Assembly (NCBI RefSeq): GCF_020283565.1
Contig: NC_060059.1
Location: 13,275,501 to 13,339,500 of the forward strand
Reading direction: 5' to 3'
Source: Trifolium pratense
Lineage: Eukaryota; Streptophyta; Magnoliopsida; Fabales; Fabaceae
Length of the DNA: 64,000 nt
A program made the position numbers and the translations under genes. Shown piece by piece: positions 20,441-32,143 of the stretch (positions are counted from its first letter, which is position 1; each line of letters starts with the position of its first letter). The notes beneath the pieces were generated by a model, which was given only the letters and a program-made list of their open reading frames with translations, was not told where the DNA came from and did not search any database.

Positions 20441-23400
20441 GCTCATCTCATTTCAAACAGAAATCAGATTTCCTAATTTTAAATCTACAATAAGGTTAAC
20501 AACTTTAGATTTTCTATTGAGGAGTCAATTCAAGTTGTTGGAGTTGTGTTTTTCATATTGTTCCGACCTCAAGTCCGCAGCACCGTGTTGCCGAGATATT
20601 GTCCTTGGATTTATCCTTGGAAAAGACGTCTCGGTTGGTTGAGAAGTGTACGTGTTGTATATAAATTACTCTTGATCTCGATTTCTAAGCAATAAGACTT
20701 TAAGATGCATCAGAATAATATTAGTTGAAAAGTAATGTTTCCTGTAATTGATTGGAAGTAAATGACTAGAATTTAAAGGGACAATTGAATTAGAAAAGAT
20801 TTGAAGTTAAACTCCCATAAATTAAAGTGCTTGAAGTAAAAACGTAAAAGGTAAAAAGACTCAATGGCAAGTAAAAGTAAATAAAAGAAAGGTTTGAATT
20901 GAAATGTTGACTGAATTAAAGAACTTGAAAGATTAATTTGCAGAAAGTGAAAGAAATTAAAGACATGGATGACATACTTAAGTTCTATGAAACTTAAACT
21001 CATTTCCAGTTTAGTAATAAGCTTCATAAATTAAGTATCTGGTCATTGTTCTCTTTGAGAACTTTTTATTTTATTTTGACAACAAAGCTGATCTCATTAG
21101 CTTGAAAGAAAATTATTACAATAAGAGGAGCAAACTTGTTCAGGAAATAAACAAATCCGGTCTCTGTTACCAACCGTTTTTTTTTTGCTACACCAACTAC
21201 AGCATGAGCTACAATATTTTTTCCCCCTTCTAATAATTCTAGAATTTTCTAAACTTGAGCAAGTCAATACAATCCAAAATAACATAATCTATTTCAGCTA
21301 TATTTTAGTCATTCCATGAAGACTATTCACCACATTTTCAGCATTACATTCAACTAACAGGATGGACATATGCTTTGCCTTTTCCTATGCCTAAAGTAAG
21401 CACCATCCAAGTCCTAAAGCCTCATCCAGAGTGGGAGAGACTTCAATCTGCTTCAGTTGTGGCAGCATCCTGCATAATTCCTACATAATCTCTGCTAAAT
21501 AGTTTTCTGTTCCATTGTTTTGTATCAGTATCTATGGGCTCGCATACCTTAGCATTTCACTCAAGGACATGGATCGGACTAGAGGCTTTGAAATTATGTT
21601 GTTCCGGCATCCAAATGTCACTCCAGATTTGAACCTGCTGCATGTCTCCTAGTACCATCTTGCCCCGAGAACTGTTGTTTATAGATGAAGTAAATTAAGT
21701 AACTACCCTTTAGTGACAGACCATGTTCGTGACAGTTACTTTTGCTAAACTAGCTTCAGCATTAACATGCTACGAACCAACACACATTTAGTTTGCTGTT
21801 ACCAGCCTTGACTTGTCAAACTTGTATAGTTTGTCGATGTTCTCTGCCTTATGACCATTTATACTGTCAACGATCAAATGTTTTTTGTTGAAGTGTGGGA
21901 CTTTGTCTTGACTTTTGAAGTCTTTGTCATAACTTGTTTCAGCTCATAGACAACTAATCCCGTAAAATTCTCCAGTATCAGCATGCAATCTTAGATTTGA
22001 TTTAGTCCTAAAATCTTAGGATTATTATATATGAATGTACGATTATCAAATATGTTCTGACATCAAGTAGATGAAATGGACAAAACATGACTCCTAATAA
22101 GGTATTGGTGATCTGCTGCTGCCACACTCAAGCTCGGTTTTGACAATGTAAACGTAAACAAGAGTAGTGAATAGATTCATGTGATTCTGTTCCGGGTCAG
22201 CCACAGCATGACAAAAAAGCACATAACTCATTCCACTTATCATCTCTGCACCTGCTCTTTGAGTTGGTAACAATTGTGTTGTTGGTGTTGTCTTTCAAAC
22301 ACTCAACAAAAATGTGCTAATTCAATAAAATAACCCAATGGATAACTTTTGAGCAAAATTGAAGATATCGATTACGAACTCCAGAAATCAATCAAAACGA
22401 AATCAAGGACAAATCTCTAGAGTTTTGTTCTGTGAATAAAATAAGCTTGACCTCAATTCACTATGGTTGAAAAATAAGTGATAGATATCTCTTTCCAGAA
22501 GATAATTTATACATGATAATCTCAATTTTTCCAACAAAAAAAAAAAATCTCACGAGTTTGTGGAGCCTCTAAAAAATATAAACAGTGGTCAGCTTACCAA
22601 GAGCCACACTACCACCTACATCTATGATAAACTAAGCAAAATCAATTCTTGCCCAAAACATAAAAGATCAAGTTATTTGATCAATAACAGCTTCCACAAA
22701 TCCCCAACCATCATCAACATCAGGTCCCACCCAATAACCAGATATAACAACTTTAGTGAAATAATTTACATTCCATTTATAAGAGTATGTGTCATGTAGA
22801 AGTCTTGCCAATGACATGAAGCAATGCTGACAGCTTCGTCTTCCTTCGATGAATAATATGTGTTTATTTGAGCTGCAACTGCAAGATCCTATAATATTTT
22901 GAGCTGCAATTATAATTTATATTGTCATATTGAAAAGGGTGAGCACAATCATGATGTAAGTATTCAAAAATCAAAACAGTCCCACAAAATCTACCATCCG
23001 AAATTATGTGTCTGAACTGAATCTTGAAGTTGAAACTAGCACAATTATATGTATTGTTGCCAACAATACCAAACATGATAAAATCATTAAGTTTTTGTTT
23101 CTGCTTTACAATTTCTCAAATTAACCACAGAATCTCACTATGCTTGACATACATAAACAAAAGTAATAATGAGTGCATTCTCCATCCAAGGCATAATGAG
23201 TTATACCACTCTAAAATTAACAATTTAAAAAAAAAATGATAAAAAAATACACAACAAATAAGCATATAGCTTAGTTCATTGTAATTGTAATATTGTATAT
23301 TTCACAGAATTTAAGATAACTAGATAAGCTAGCTAGTTAAGCAGTGTAAGTGTGTATGTAAAGTAAACCGATTTAAAATAAGATTTCCATCCAGCACTTT

Positions 23401-23869
23401 GTTTCACAAGATTTAACTTCTCTTTTTTGTTTTCCTTATTCATTTCTTCCCCAAACAATGACCTCACTCCATAAACTAGAAATGTATAACATCTACACAA
23501 AGTCCTTTTGTTGAGCATCAAAAAGCATATTCCAAAATTAAGATTCAATTCAAAACTCTAATCTAACCTAACCAGTTAAATGTTAGTAATAGCAATTCCA
23601 CACTACCAAAAACTAGGCCCCTTTGTTTTGGCTTATTTTAAAATGACTTTTATAGTGTATCATCTTCTTTTTTTTAATTGATTTAAATAACTTCTCATAA
23701 AAAGCCATTTTAAGTATGTATTTCATAAAAATGAGTACAAAATAACTTTTACTATTTTCGATTAAGTTCTGGTAATAATCATTTTAAAAAAACACAAAAT
23801 AAAAAACATTTTCTTAATCTATAACAAACGGACTCTAAATCATTTAAAACACACTAACATTACCAACTA
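20441..23869. other. Gene-poor, AT-rich region
   Basis: Apart from an RNase H relic near 21.4 kb I find no supported gene. Short open frames here lack splice context or family similarity. A segment around 23610-23830 resembles decayed hAT-like MITE sequence (ttggcttattttaaa). Confidence 0.45.
21325..21490 (-). pseudogene. LINE RNase H domain relic
   Basis: On the minus strand one frame reads LKQIEVSPTLDEALGLGW, and after stops ILLVECNAENVVNSL. These are the EALGL and nucleotide-binding blocks typical of the plant RNase H (RVT_3) domains at LINE 3' ends. Stops and missing flanks show it is dead. Confidence 0.55.
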
Positions 23870-23880
23870 AAAATTGATAA

Positions 23881-24006
23881 ACATGTCCCCGTGAGCTTAG
23901 CTCAATTGGTAGGGACGCATATATTATGCAGTAGCCCCCGAACACTCCATTTATTCACACCTTTAAGTTGGAATTTCTAACCACTAGGCTACTGGACCCA
24001 AAAAAT
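23881..24006 (+). mobile_element. tRNA-derived SINE with target duplication
   Basis: GTCCCCGTGAGCTTAGCTCAA head, a body with cactccatttattcacacc, an end ctaaccactaggctactgg, then an A-rich tail. It is flanked by an 11-bp direct repeat AAAATTGATAA (23870-23880 and 24007-24017). Same family as 14164-14290 and 26598-26729; the B box is damaged. Confidence 0.85.
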
Positions 24007-24509
24007 AAAATTGATAACACATTATGCAAATTTAGTTTTGACAATATTAATTAATGCTACCAGACAGATAATTTGACAATGGTATTTTTATAATGATGTA
24101 CTCCTTGAGGGAGAGGTTGAAAAGAAAACCTGTAGTAATCGTTGATTTCCATGAAAGCTTACTTAGAGTGAGAGCATAATCTAATTGATGAACTTGTTCC
24201 TGTGAAAAGTAATGAAAAGTGATATAAATAAATGCGCAACACAATCAATCATATAGTAAGCGGAAAGTTGAAAGAGTGAAATTGGGAAATTCATGATATG
24301 CTATGCTACCTTGTTTACGCATAAAGGAACTGTGAAGCTTGTGGAGAGTAGGCACGCCATTTTTGGAATGTACACGAATCTGCACAATGCGGGAAATGGA
24401 GTTTGCAATAGCCAAAACTTTTGGCCCGAGTGAATGTGAAGGACCCGATGCCGGATCCAATATTTATCGGGTTGACCCGTATTGTGTACTTTACTATGCT
24501 TAAATTATA

Positions 24510-25010
24510 GGGTTAAATAAGTAAATGGAACATATAGGTTTCTAGAATTTTGTTTTTAGTTTCTAAAAAAAAAATTCCGTATTTTTTGGTCTGTAAATTT
24601 TTCTATCACAACTTTAGGTCTCTATTTTTAATCAAACTTTTGTATACTTTCAGATTTTTAAATGATTTTTTGTATTTATAATATTATAAGAACAACTTCG
24701 ATAAATATTTAGAATTTTTTATCATAAGAAGAATTATTTGTGAATTTTTATGTACAAAAAATTCTTATTTAATTCATCTCTTGTTAAAAGAAAATTAACT
24801 TTTACAAGAGAGATTCATATAATGTACTAAACTGTCTAAACATGACCGCAAAAAATATTAAAAATTTGAATGATATGCACGAATTGAATAAAAAGTAGGG
24901 ACCAAAAATCATGACTGAAAATATTTTAAGGACCAAAAAATGCGAAAAATATCTTTAGGAACTAAAAACAAAATTTTGAAAAACTATGGAATCATTTATT
25001 TATTTAACCC
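24510..25010. mobile_element. Complete GGGTTAAATA MITE, 9-bp target duplication
   Basis: A 501-bp element with inverted ends GGGTTAAATAA ... TTATTTAACCC. Inverted similarity extends well over 100 bp into each side (tttttagtttctaaa against tttaggaactaaaaa; gtctctatttttaatcaa against attgaataaaaagtaggg). It is flanked by TAAATTATA at 24501-24509 and 25011-25019. A 9-bp duplication suggests a Mutator-like origin. No coding capacity. Confidence 0.9.
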
Positions 25011-25639
25011 TAAATTATATTGCCCTTACCTTATAATAATATATACTCCTCTACCCTCTTATCCAAATGTCGTTCCAAATGTATTAGAGAAAATTATATT
25101 CTCATCCCTTAAAATAAACTTAAATTTCATTCATCTTTCCTCTTATATTAAAACCTACATTTTTCTCCTTTAATAAAACTTTATTTTAATATAATTAAAC
25201 TTTTAATGTATATATTTTCATTATCATTTTTTATCACATTATTAACATATAATGTTAAATTTATAGATTAGGAAAATAAAACACTTAGTAAAAAAAATAC
25301 AAATTTCAGATAAATTATTAAAGTCGATCAAAAAACTAGTTATATTAAATTTTATATTCTAAAATAATAAAATTAATAATAAAATTTTCAAAAGAAATTA
25401 ATTTGTTAAATGATGGCTTAAAGTTAATTGTTATCACAAAAATATATATTTAGCAATTTAAAAAAAAAACAAATATATATTTATGTTAAAATAGAATAAA
25501 GTGTATATTTTATTTTAACATAAAAGAAAAGTGTAATTCAAGCTTCTTTCAAGGAGAGGGGCATGTAATTTACTCAAATAAAAATGTTCCATATATTTTT
25601 ATTCGTCTTGTCTATCCCTATATTTTTTAATTCCTTTGT

Positions 25640-25772
25640 GAACATAGTTTAGGGGCATTGCATGTAATATACACGGACCGGTGTTCAAACCATGACACTC
25701 TCATTTATTCACCTTAAAATATAAAATTATAGCCATTTGATTACTTGATAAAAATAAAAATAAAAAAAAAAG
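25640..25772 (+). mobile_element. Decayed SINE copy
   Basis: It retains a B-box-like CCGGTGTTCAAACC, the tcatttattcaccttaa body and the agccatttgattacttgat end followed by an A-rich tail. The head is largely lost. Confidence 0.55.
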
Positions 25773-26302
25773 TTTAAAGGACATTCACGAACAATGTAAA
25801 GTAATATCACACAATTTGTTTTCTTAAAAAAAAAAATCAAACAATTTGTTTTTCCTTATTCTCATGTGTCATATGACTCTTCAAGTCATACATATTAATT
25901 ATGAATAACATTCATCAACCAATTACATGCATGACAAAAAATTAATATGAATATCAATTAATCATACAAAATTGAATTTCCCATCATTCTCATATATTAA
26001 ATATTACTTCTAAAATCAATAATGCATGTCAATCATCAAAAACACCTCAAACCAACTACTACTTTATTTTTGAATTTAAAGGATAATTTAAGATAAAAAT
26101 AATTATATATTTTCTTGTATTAACTCAGAAAAATCATAGAAATGACTATATTTACCTCGTTGTTGTGTTAACACACAAATTTCCTCGTCGTTAATCTCAC
26201 TTTCTTTTTTTTTTCTTTTTTCTTTTTTGGACAATAAAAGGATGGAGTAAATTTAAGAGTAAATTACAAAAAACATAGCCCAAAAAGCATAAAACTAAAT
26301 GT

Positions 26303-26852
26303 GTGTTTGGTAAGTTCAATAAACTAGCTTATAGTTTATTGGACTAGTTTATAAGTTTGTTTAAAAAAATGAACGTGTTTGGTAACAAGCTTATTTAATT
26401 AGCTTATAATGTTTTTTGAGATGCTATTTCAAGTAGCGTATGAGCTTATAGCTTATAGTTTTTTTATATTTTATTTCATATTTACCCTTATTATTTTCAT
26501 TTTTATTTTTTATTTTTAAAAATTATAATAACTACTCGCTAATCATGTACTTTTATGTCATTTTGTACTTACAATGGTTAAATTTGCCAAACACTTTTTT
26601 TTTTGTCAAGTAGCCTAGTGGCTAGAAAATCCACCTTAAAGGTGAATAAGTGGAGTATCCCGGGTTCGAACCCGGGCTCCTGCACATATAGTGCGATGTT
26701 CCTACCAACTGAGCTAAGCTTACGGGGACAATTTGCCAAACACTTTAATTCTATTCTACTGACTTTTTTCAGCTATAAGCTACCAACTATCAACAATAAG
26801 CTAGTTTTTCAGCTATCAACTAACTTATAGTTTATTTTTATCAAACAGAGCC
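26303..26852. mobile_element. hAT-like 'taagctat' MITE split by a SINE
   Basis: The left part (gtgtttggtaagttcaataa, with several agcttata motifs) and right part (26755-26852, ctataagctacc ... ttatcaaacagagcc) form the two ends of a MITE of a type common in legumes. A SINE at 26598-26729 sits between them. A relative lies at 58822-59044. Confidence 0.6.
26598..26729 (-). mobile_element. tRNA-derived SINE with 17-bp target duplication
   Basis: Minus-strand copy. It has a GTCCCCGTAAGCTTAGCTCAG head, a well-kept B box CCCGGGTTCGAACCCGGG, an end ctagccactaggctacttgac and a short A tail (T run on the plus strand). It is flanked by AATTTGCCAAACACTTT at 26581-26597 and 26730-26746. The long perfect duplication implies a fairly recent insertion, younger than the MITE it sits in. 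Confidence 0.9.
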
Positions 26853-26953
26853 TAAGAGTAAATTTAGACTCCACCAATAACCATTGTCTTCGTGCCTCCG
26901 CGCGACCATTGTCTTTGTCACCATTGCCTTGCACCTCTCAACTCATAGCCCAA

Positions 26954-27378
26954 TTAATCTTCCAATACCTCTGATACCTTATGGCACATTTTACAGCCTT
27001 TAAAGAACATAATCTCAACTTCTCGCAAAATAGCCTCGACATTTTCGTTAGTAATGATTTCAAACCCGTATATATTTGCCACATGTCTTTAGCATCCGAA
27101 CATGAAGGCAAAAATAAGTGTTTCACGCCTAAATTGCACAAATACTTTTCCACTTCCTTCATCAACATTTTACATAACCCTCTACTGCCAAACTCATGAT
27201 CGGTTGCTACAAAAGGTATTTTCGCAATATTGTGGGTGTCATGTATCATAACATTGGCCACATGGGCGATTTTGCCTTCACAAATAATGGCGCATGTGTA
27301 AAAATCTTCATAATCAGGATCAGGTGGCTCAGGGTGCCCTGCAGCTTCTTCCGAGCTTTCCGTACCCATCAAACTCAT
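26954..27378 (-). pseudogene. IDM1-like GNAT acetyltransferase fragment, frameshifted
   Basis: The first ~97 residues from the ATG at 27378 lead into a GNAT core (IPFVATDHEFGSRGLCKMLMKEVEKYL and LGVKHLFLPS). This resembles the acetyltransferase part of plant PHD-finger proteins of the IDM1 type. The acetyl-CoA loop of that family (basic R..G.. motif) shows here as GSRGLC. Near 27065-27075 the homology moves to another frame (YGFEIITNENVEAIL, ending at TAA 26954-26956). The original frame instead continues unrelated to 26938. The PHD and upstream domains are absent. The clear leader intron (27389-27714) suggests it may be transcribed. It is either a decayed fragment or a sequencing error in a small gene. 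Confidence 0.6.
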
Positions 27379-27388
27379 CTATACTGTC

Positions 27389-27714
27389 CTACAAATCAAA
27401 CTAGATTAACACAGCATTAATCTAAAACCGCTACTGTAATCAAAATTATCAACGGAAGATAAAAACAACGTTTGATTTTAAAATTCTAACCAATAGAGAG
27501 AAAATAACAGCAATGTAGCTCTTGTGAGAGAAAATGAAACCCTAATTAGAGCAAGAGAGATACTATATGATGATTATCACGTTATTATCGTAATCATCAT
27601 AGTCATGATCATAATAAAATAAAATATAAATGAATAGATATATAGATAGATATATAAATAGAGAGAGAGAGAGAGAGAGAGAGAAAAAAAAAGAGGAGAG
27701 AGATAGAGAGGTAC
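27389..27714 (-). other. Leader intron of the GNAT-like gene, with GA microsatellite
   Basis: The donor CGGCAG|GTACCT at 27715/27714 and the acceptor TTTGTAG|GAC at 27389/27388 define a 326-bp intron ending 10 bases before the ATG. It contains a (GA)n run at about 27660-27684. The upstream exon extends to roughly 27850. Confidence 0.55.
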
Positions 27715-28003
27715 CTGCCGTGTGCGATGACGCTTTTTTGGTGATTCGCAAATTGAGAGAGAGAGAGAGAGAGTAACGGCTTGTGACGTACTGTAAAGGG
27801 GGAAATGCTATGCTCTCGCTCGCACGGTAACCTGAAGCAGTCACTCACCCTCGGGAGTAGCAGTGGTGTGGGTAGTAATAATGATGATGAACAATGTTTG
27901 ATCTTTTTAGTAACTTGAAGGAGTGTGGATAGAAGTTTTTCTTTTGTTTACTTTTTGGGCCCAATACTTGTATGTGAGTTGATCCACATTATATAGAGAG
28001 CTC

Positions 28004-28225
28004 TTTTTGCCACCCTATCGATTCTGGGGCGCACCCAACAAAATTACCAAAATAACCTTGTCCGCTACTTAGGTAGAGGACACCCCTCAAAACATCCTAC
28101 CTTTATTAAGTAGCGGATGTTATTTTTCCAAAAAAATAAAAATAAAATAACGTCCGCTACTTAAGTATCAGAAGTTTAAAATTGAAAAGTCGTAGAGCGC
28201 GCGAGTAACCGGTAGGGTGACAAAA
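28004..28225. mobile_element. MITE with GTCCGCTACTTA inner repeats
   Basis: The ends are inverted (TTTTTGCCACCCTA ... TAGGGTGACAAAA). Inside, the motif GTCCGCTACTTA occurs twice in direct orientation (about 28059 and 28151) and once inverted (TAAGTAGCGGAT, about 28110), so the element can fold. No coding capacity. Confidence 0.65.
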
Positions 28226-28285
28226 TATTTACCATCTTGGTGATTTCTAATTTATAGGTTTGTCATATACGTGCAGTGTTATTTA

Positions 28286-30064
28286 GGTAGTGTTTGGCCT
28301 CACTTATTTTCTACTTTACTATTTCTTTTAAGTGAAAGTAGGGCCAAACATAATTTCGAAATTAATTTGTTATTTTATTTTGGGATACTTTTGTTGAGAT
28401 TTTGCATTAATGTTTATGCATTTGAGCTACTTTAATTTATATGTATTAACATTTGGTTATTTCATTGTTTTCAAATTATTTTCAGATGTCTTCTAATCAA
28501 ATCAATGAGCATTCAAGAAAAGTTAAAAAAAGAAAATGCATGTTTTATAAAATATGTTACGGGGCAGCAATAATTGCATACGACTATTATATGAAGTACC
28601 TATTGAAGCAAGGTAATAGATTTCTTTATTCTCATGGATGGACTTGGGTTCAAGAAACTCTTAACACCCCAAGTGAAAGTTATAACATGTTTAGAATGGA
28701 AACTCATGCTATATTGAAACTTGAAAAATTATTAGTGATTAGGGGATGGTTACACCCATCTAAAGAAATGACATCATTGGAGGCACTTGCTATGTTTCTT
28801 TGGAGTTGTGCGCATAGTGAAACTAATCGAAATATTCAAAATAAGTTTGGAAAGTCAGGAGAGACCGTAAGTAGGAAGTTTACTGAAGTTCTAGAAAGTT
28901 TATGTTTACTAGCAAAAGAAATTGTTAGGCCTCCAGATTTTAACTTTGTAGAAATTCCATCCAAAATCAAGGATGATCGAAGGTATTGGCCATACTTTGA
29001 AGGGTGCATCGGTGCTATAGATGGAACACATATTTCTGCAATTGTTCCCACTAAAGATCAAATTCGCTATATTGGCATAAAGGGATATCCAACACAAAAC
29101 GTCATGTTAGTGTGTAACTTTGATATGTTATTCACTTTTGTTGTTGTTGGATGGCCTGGTACTGCACATGACACTCGTATTCTTTCGTCAGTTATTGAAG
29201 AAATGAAAAGTGTTTTCCCTCATCCTCCTGAAGGTAAGACTAATATTTATTTTATAAATAAAATCTATCATTTTTATATTTATCATTTTTCCATATAAAC
29301 TAACTATAAATTTTGTGTTAAATATTTATAGGAAAGTACTATTTGGTTGATGTTGGATATCCAAACATGAAAGGATATTTATCACCATATAAAGGTGAAA
29401 GATATCATATTCCTGATTTTAGAGATGGAAGTCCAGCAGAAGGCATACGTGAAGTATTCAATCATGCACATTCTTCATTGAGAAATGTCATTGAAAGAAC
29501 AATTGGCGTTTGAAAGAAAATGTGGCATATTTTATGTGATATGAGACCATTTCCACTAATCAAACAACAAAAGATCATAGTTGCAACAACAGCGCTCCAT
29601 AACTTCATTCGAATATGTGGTGTTGAAGATGTGGAATTTAACAAGTGTGATCAAATCCGTGGATATATACCCGAGCGCGAAGAAGAAAGAAATACTAATG
29701 AAGATATGAGTTCATACAATCTTAGAAGAGTACAAGATGGGAGCTATATGGATAGAGCTAGAAATCAAATAGCCACTAGGTTGTTGGAAAACAAAACTGT
29801 TTAAGATTGTGATGATTTATATTTTTAGTTATGGACTATTTCTTAAACTCTTTGAATTTCATGTTATTTATGATCAATTTGTATTTGAATATCAAAAAAT
29901 TTATAGAAAAATTTCACCAAACAGATTGTAACTTAAAAGTACTAATTAAGTTGAAAAAAATAATAAAATACCAAACAACTTCAACTTTAACTTAAAATTT
30001 CTTATTTTCAACTTTAAGCTTAAAGTGACTTTTAAACCAAAAAAAAGTAGGGCCAAACACATCC
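28286..30064 (+). mobile_element. PIF/Harbinger DNA transposon, full length
   Basis: 1779 bp with inverted ends GGTAGTGTTTGGCC ... GGCCAAACACATCC. It is flanked by the superfamily's diagnostic TTA duplication (28283-28285 and 30065-30067). It carries one transposase gene. The second, Myb-like gene usual in autonomous PIF/Harbinger elements is not visible in this short element. Confidence 0.92.
28486..29804 (+). pseudogene. Harbinger transposase (HARBI1-like nuclease) with one nonsense codon
   Basis: Two exons, 28486-29233 and 29332-29804, joined by a 98-bp GT-AG intron that splits a Gly codon. The whole frame is 407 codons with the stop. The DDE nuclease residues sit in GAIDGTH, AHDTRIL and NVIERT. 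The N-terminal helix region precedes them and the ATG directly follows an acceptor-like ttttcag, hinting at a leader intron. One in-frame TGA at 29511-29513 falls where the family has Trp (GVWKK). Otherwise the frame is complete to TAA. Such transposases cut and rejoin element ends. This copy is inactive unless read-through or editing occurs. Confidence 0.9.
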
Positions 30065-30288
30065 TTAGTATGTTTGTCATATGCGAAAATAAGTCAAGTC
30101 TACAAAAACATTTTCATATTGATTAGTAGTTTGATCAATATGAATTCCATGTAACCTTAATTAGTCTATAGACTTGTTTATTTTAATCCACACAAAAAAA
30201 ATTGCAATATAAAATATTTCTATATTTTGCCAAATTTAATGAGGTTTGTCCACTAATGTCTAGATGTTCTTCGCCTTATAAAAAAAAA

Positions 30289-30740
30289 GGTTAAATATAT
30301 TGTTGGTCCCATTAAATATACTAAATTTCATTTTTAGTCCCTCTAAAATTTTACTTCAAACTTTAGTCTTCTAATTTTCTATTTCAATCTTAGTCCCTAC
30401 TTTTTTTTTTCAAAGGTTCGCGTATCATGTTCCAAATGACTTTTTTTAAAACATATCATTATTAAGATTTTAAAATATCATTAGTTTGATGATTTAACTA
30501 TTTAATCTTTAAATTTTATTAATTTATCTATAAATTAAAATTAAAGATTAAATTGTTAAACTAAATATTTAATAGTTGAATAATTAAACTGATAATATTT
30601 TAAGGTCTTAATAATGACATGTCATTAAAATAAATCATTTCGAACATACTATATGAACTTTTGTAAAACAGTGAGGAACTAAAAGTGAAAATTTAGAGGA
30701 CCAAATTTCGAAGGAAATTTTTAAAGGAACTAAAAATTAT
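30289..30740. mobile_element. GGTTAAATA-family MITE, degraded right end
   Basis: The left arm ggttaaatatattgttgg with tttttagtccctctaaaa is matched by an inverted right arm (ttagaggaccaaa, aaaggaactaaaaa). The inner sequence is AT-rich with self-complementary tracts. The terminus and duplication at the right are lost. Confidence 0.6.
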
Positions 30741-30769
30741 GTACCCGTACAAGGAAGTTTACGTGTACT

Positions 30770-31507
30770 AGGGAATAATTTGCAAGAAAGTGCTCGGATG
30801 GCGGCAATTATGTGGAGTTTATGGAAACATAGAAACCTCAAACTCTGGCAAAACACTACAGCGACTTGTGCTCAAATAGTAGAAAAAGCTATGTGACTGC
30901 TTGATGCGTGGGTGTAGGCCAATAACAGTAACATGTCAACACCGAATTTTGCAGATACGGCAACAACAGAACGTGGTAATTCGGTCGTATCCAGCAGCAG
31001 CACGGCCGGGCTGATGGCTTGTAAGTGTGAGAAACCGACACAAGGGAGGTACAAGTGTAACATTGACATGTCGTTCACGACTCAACTTAACCGAGTGGGT
31101 ATTGGCATGTCCATCCGCGACGACGAAGGTAGATTTGTGCTCGCAAAAACCATTGGAAATCACCGATCTGTAATGTGGATTTAGGCGAGGCGCTCGGTCT
31201 TTTGCATGCTATCCGGTGGATTCAAAATCTGCAAATTGATAATGTGGACTTTGCTATGGATGCCAAAAATGTTGTTGATCAATTCCATAATGAAGAGAGT
31301 GTTTTAACAGAGGTGGGGGATGTGGTAGAGGAATGTAAACGTCTATTTAGTTTATATTTTGAAAACTCTCGTGTTGAGTTTACTAAGAGACAAGCGAATG
31401 AGGTAGCTCATGCTCTTGTAAGGGTAGACCCATCTCTAGCTAGCTCTAATATTTTCATTGATGTACCGACATGTATTCGTGGTTTAGTTATGAATGAAAT
31501 GCTATAA
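30770..31507 (+). pseudogene. LINE 3' end: RNase H domain, disrupted
   Basis: Recognisable RNase H blocks: YKCNIDMSFTTQLNRVGIGM, DDEGRFVLAKT, then one frame over VDLGEALGLLHAIRWIQ, FAMDAKNVVDQF and RQANEVAHALVRV to TAA 31505-31507. A one-base indel lies near 31150-31175, and two stops precede the domain near 30895-30918. This is the C-terminal domain of plant LINE polyproteins. The reverse transcriptase is absent, so it is a 5'-truncated dead copy. Confidence 0.85.
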
Positions 31508-31893
31508 GTAACCTTTATGTCAACAAAAAAAACCCAAATCAATTACATTTGCACGTACACACACAAACTAAAAAAATAAATCACAACTAATTTAATCACG
31601 TCATTTCATATTAATTAGAGGACTGAAAGTGAAACCACTTGATGTTAGAATTGATCCCCAAACCAGATTAAGTGATACAGTGAGCCGGATACCAATAATA
31701 AAAGCCAAAAAAATTCTTGAAATTGAAACAATAGTGCGCGTAAAGATGCGTGGTTTGAAGTTTGAACAAAAGCATTTTGTATATTTTAAAAGGGTCAGGT
31801 TTATGGTGCACAAATGATTCTCATTCACAAACTTGTTTTATCATTGAATTAAATGTCATTTGATCAAATGTCGTTTAATCCACCGGTGAAACT

Positions 31894-32143
31894 TGTTAAG
31901 AATATAGATAGTTAGTTAATCAACTAGAGTTAGTTGGTAGGTTACCAAGTTGGTTAGGAGGTTAGAAAGTTAGTTAGGGAGTTAGTTACTCTAAATAGTC
32001 CAAGCTACTCCATTGTACATTTTACTCATTCTTTTATCAATCTATATTCAATCAATATGAATTTCTATGAGTATCTCCCTCATGAATACTCTTATGTTCT
32101 CTATCTTGCCGACATCTATGATCTTTATCCCTTCGATTCCATA
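31894..32143 (+). repeat. 5' LTR, TATA box deleted
   Basis: It starts TGTTAAGAATATAG. Compared with the 3' LTR it lacks seven bases, tataaat, after aaatagtcc (about 32005), and the terminal CA after gattccata. Otherwise it closely matches, with a few substitutions. Confidence 0.88.

Noticed and set aside
24047..24460. Possible two-exon minus-strand gene (donor CAAG|GTAGC near 24313, acceptor TTTTCACAG near 24197)
   Set aside because: The splice sites look reasonable, but the first open frame has no good ATG, the spliced product would be only about 60 residues, and no family is recognised. Could be a non-coding transcript.
27563..27848. Ser/Leu-rich minus-strand frames
   Set aside because: They read through the GA microsatellite in a likely leader intron.
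31629..31817. 62-residue plus-strand frame
   Set aside because: Short, isolated and without recognisable domain or splice context.
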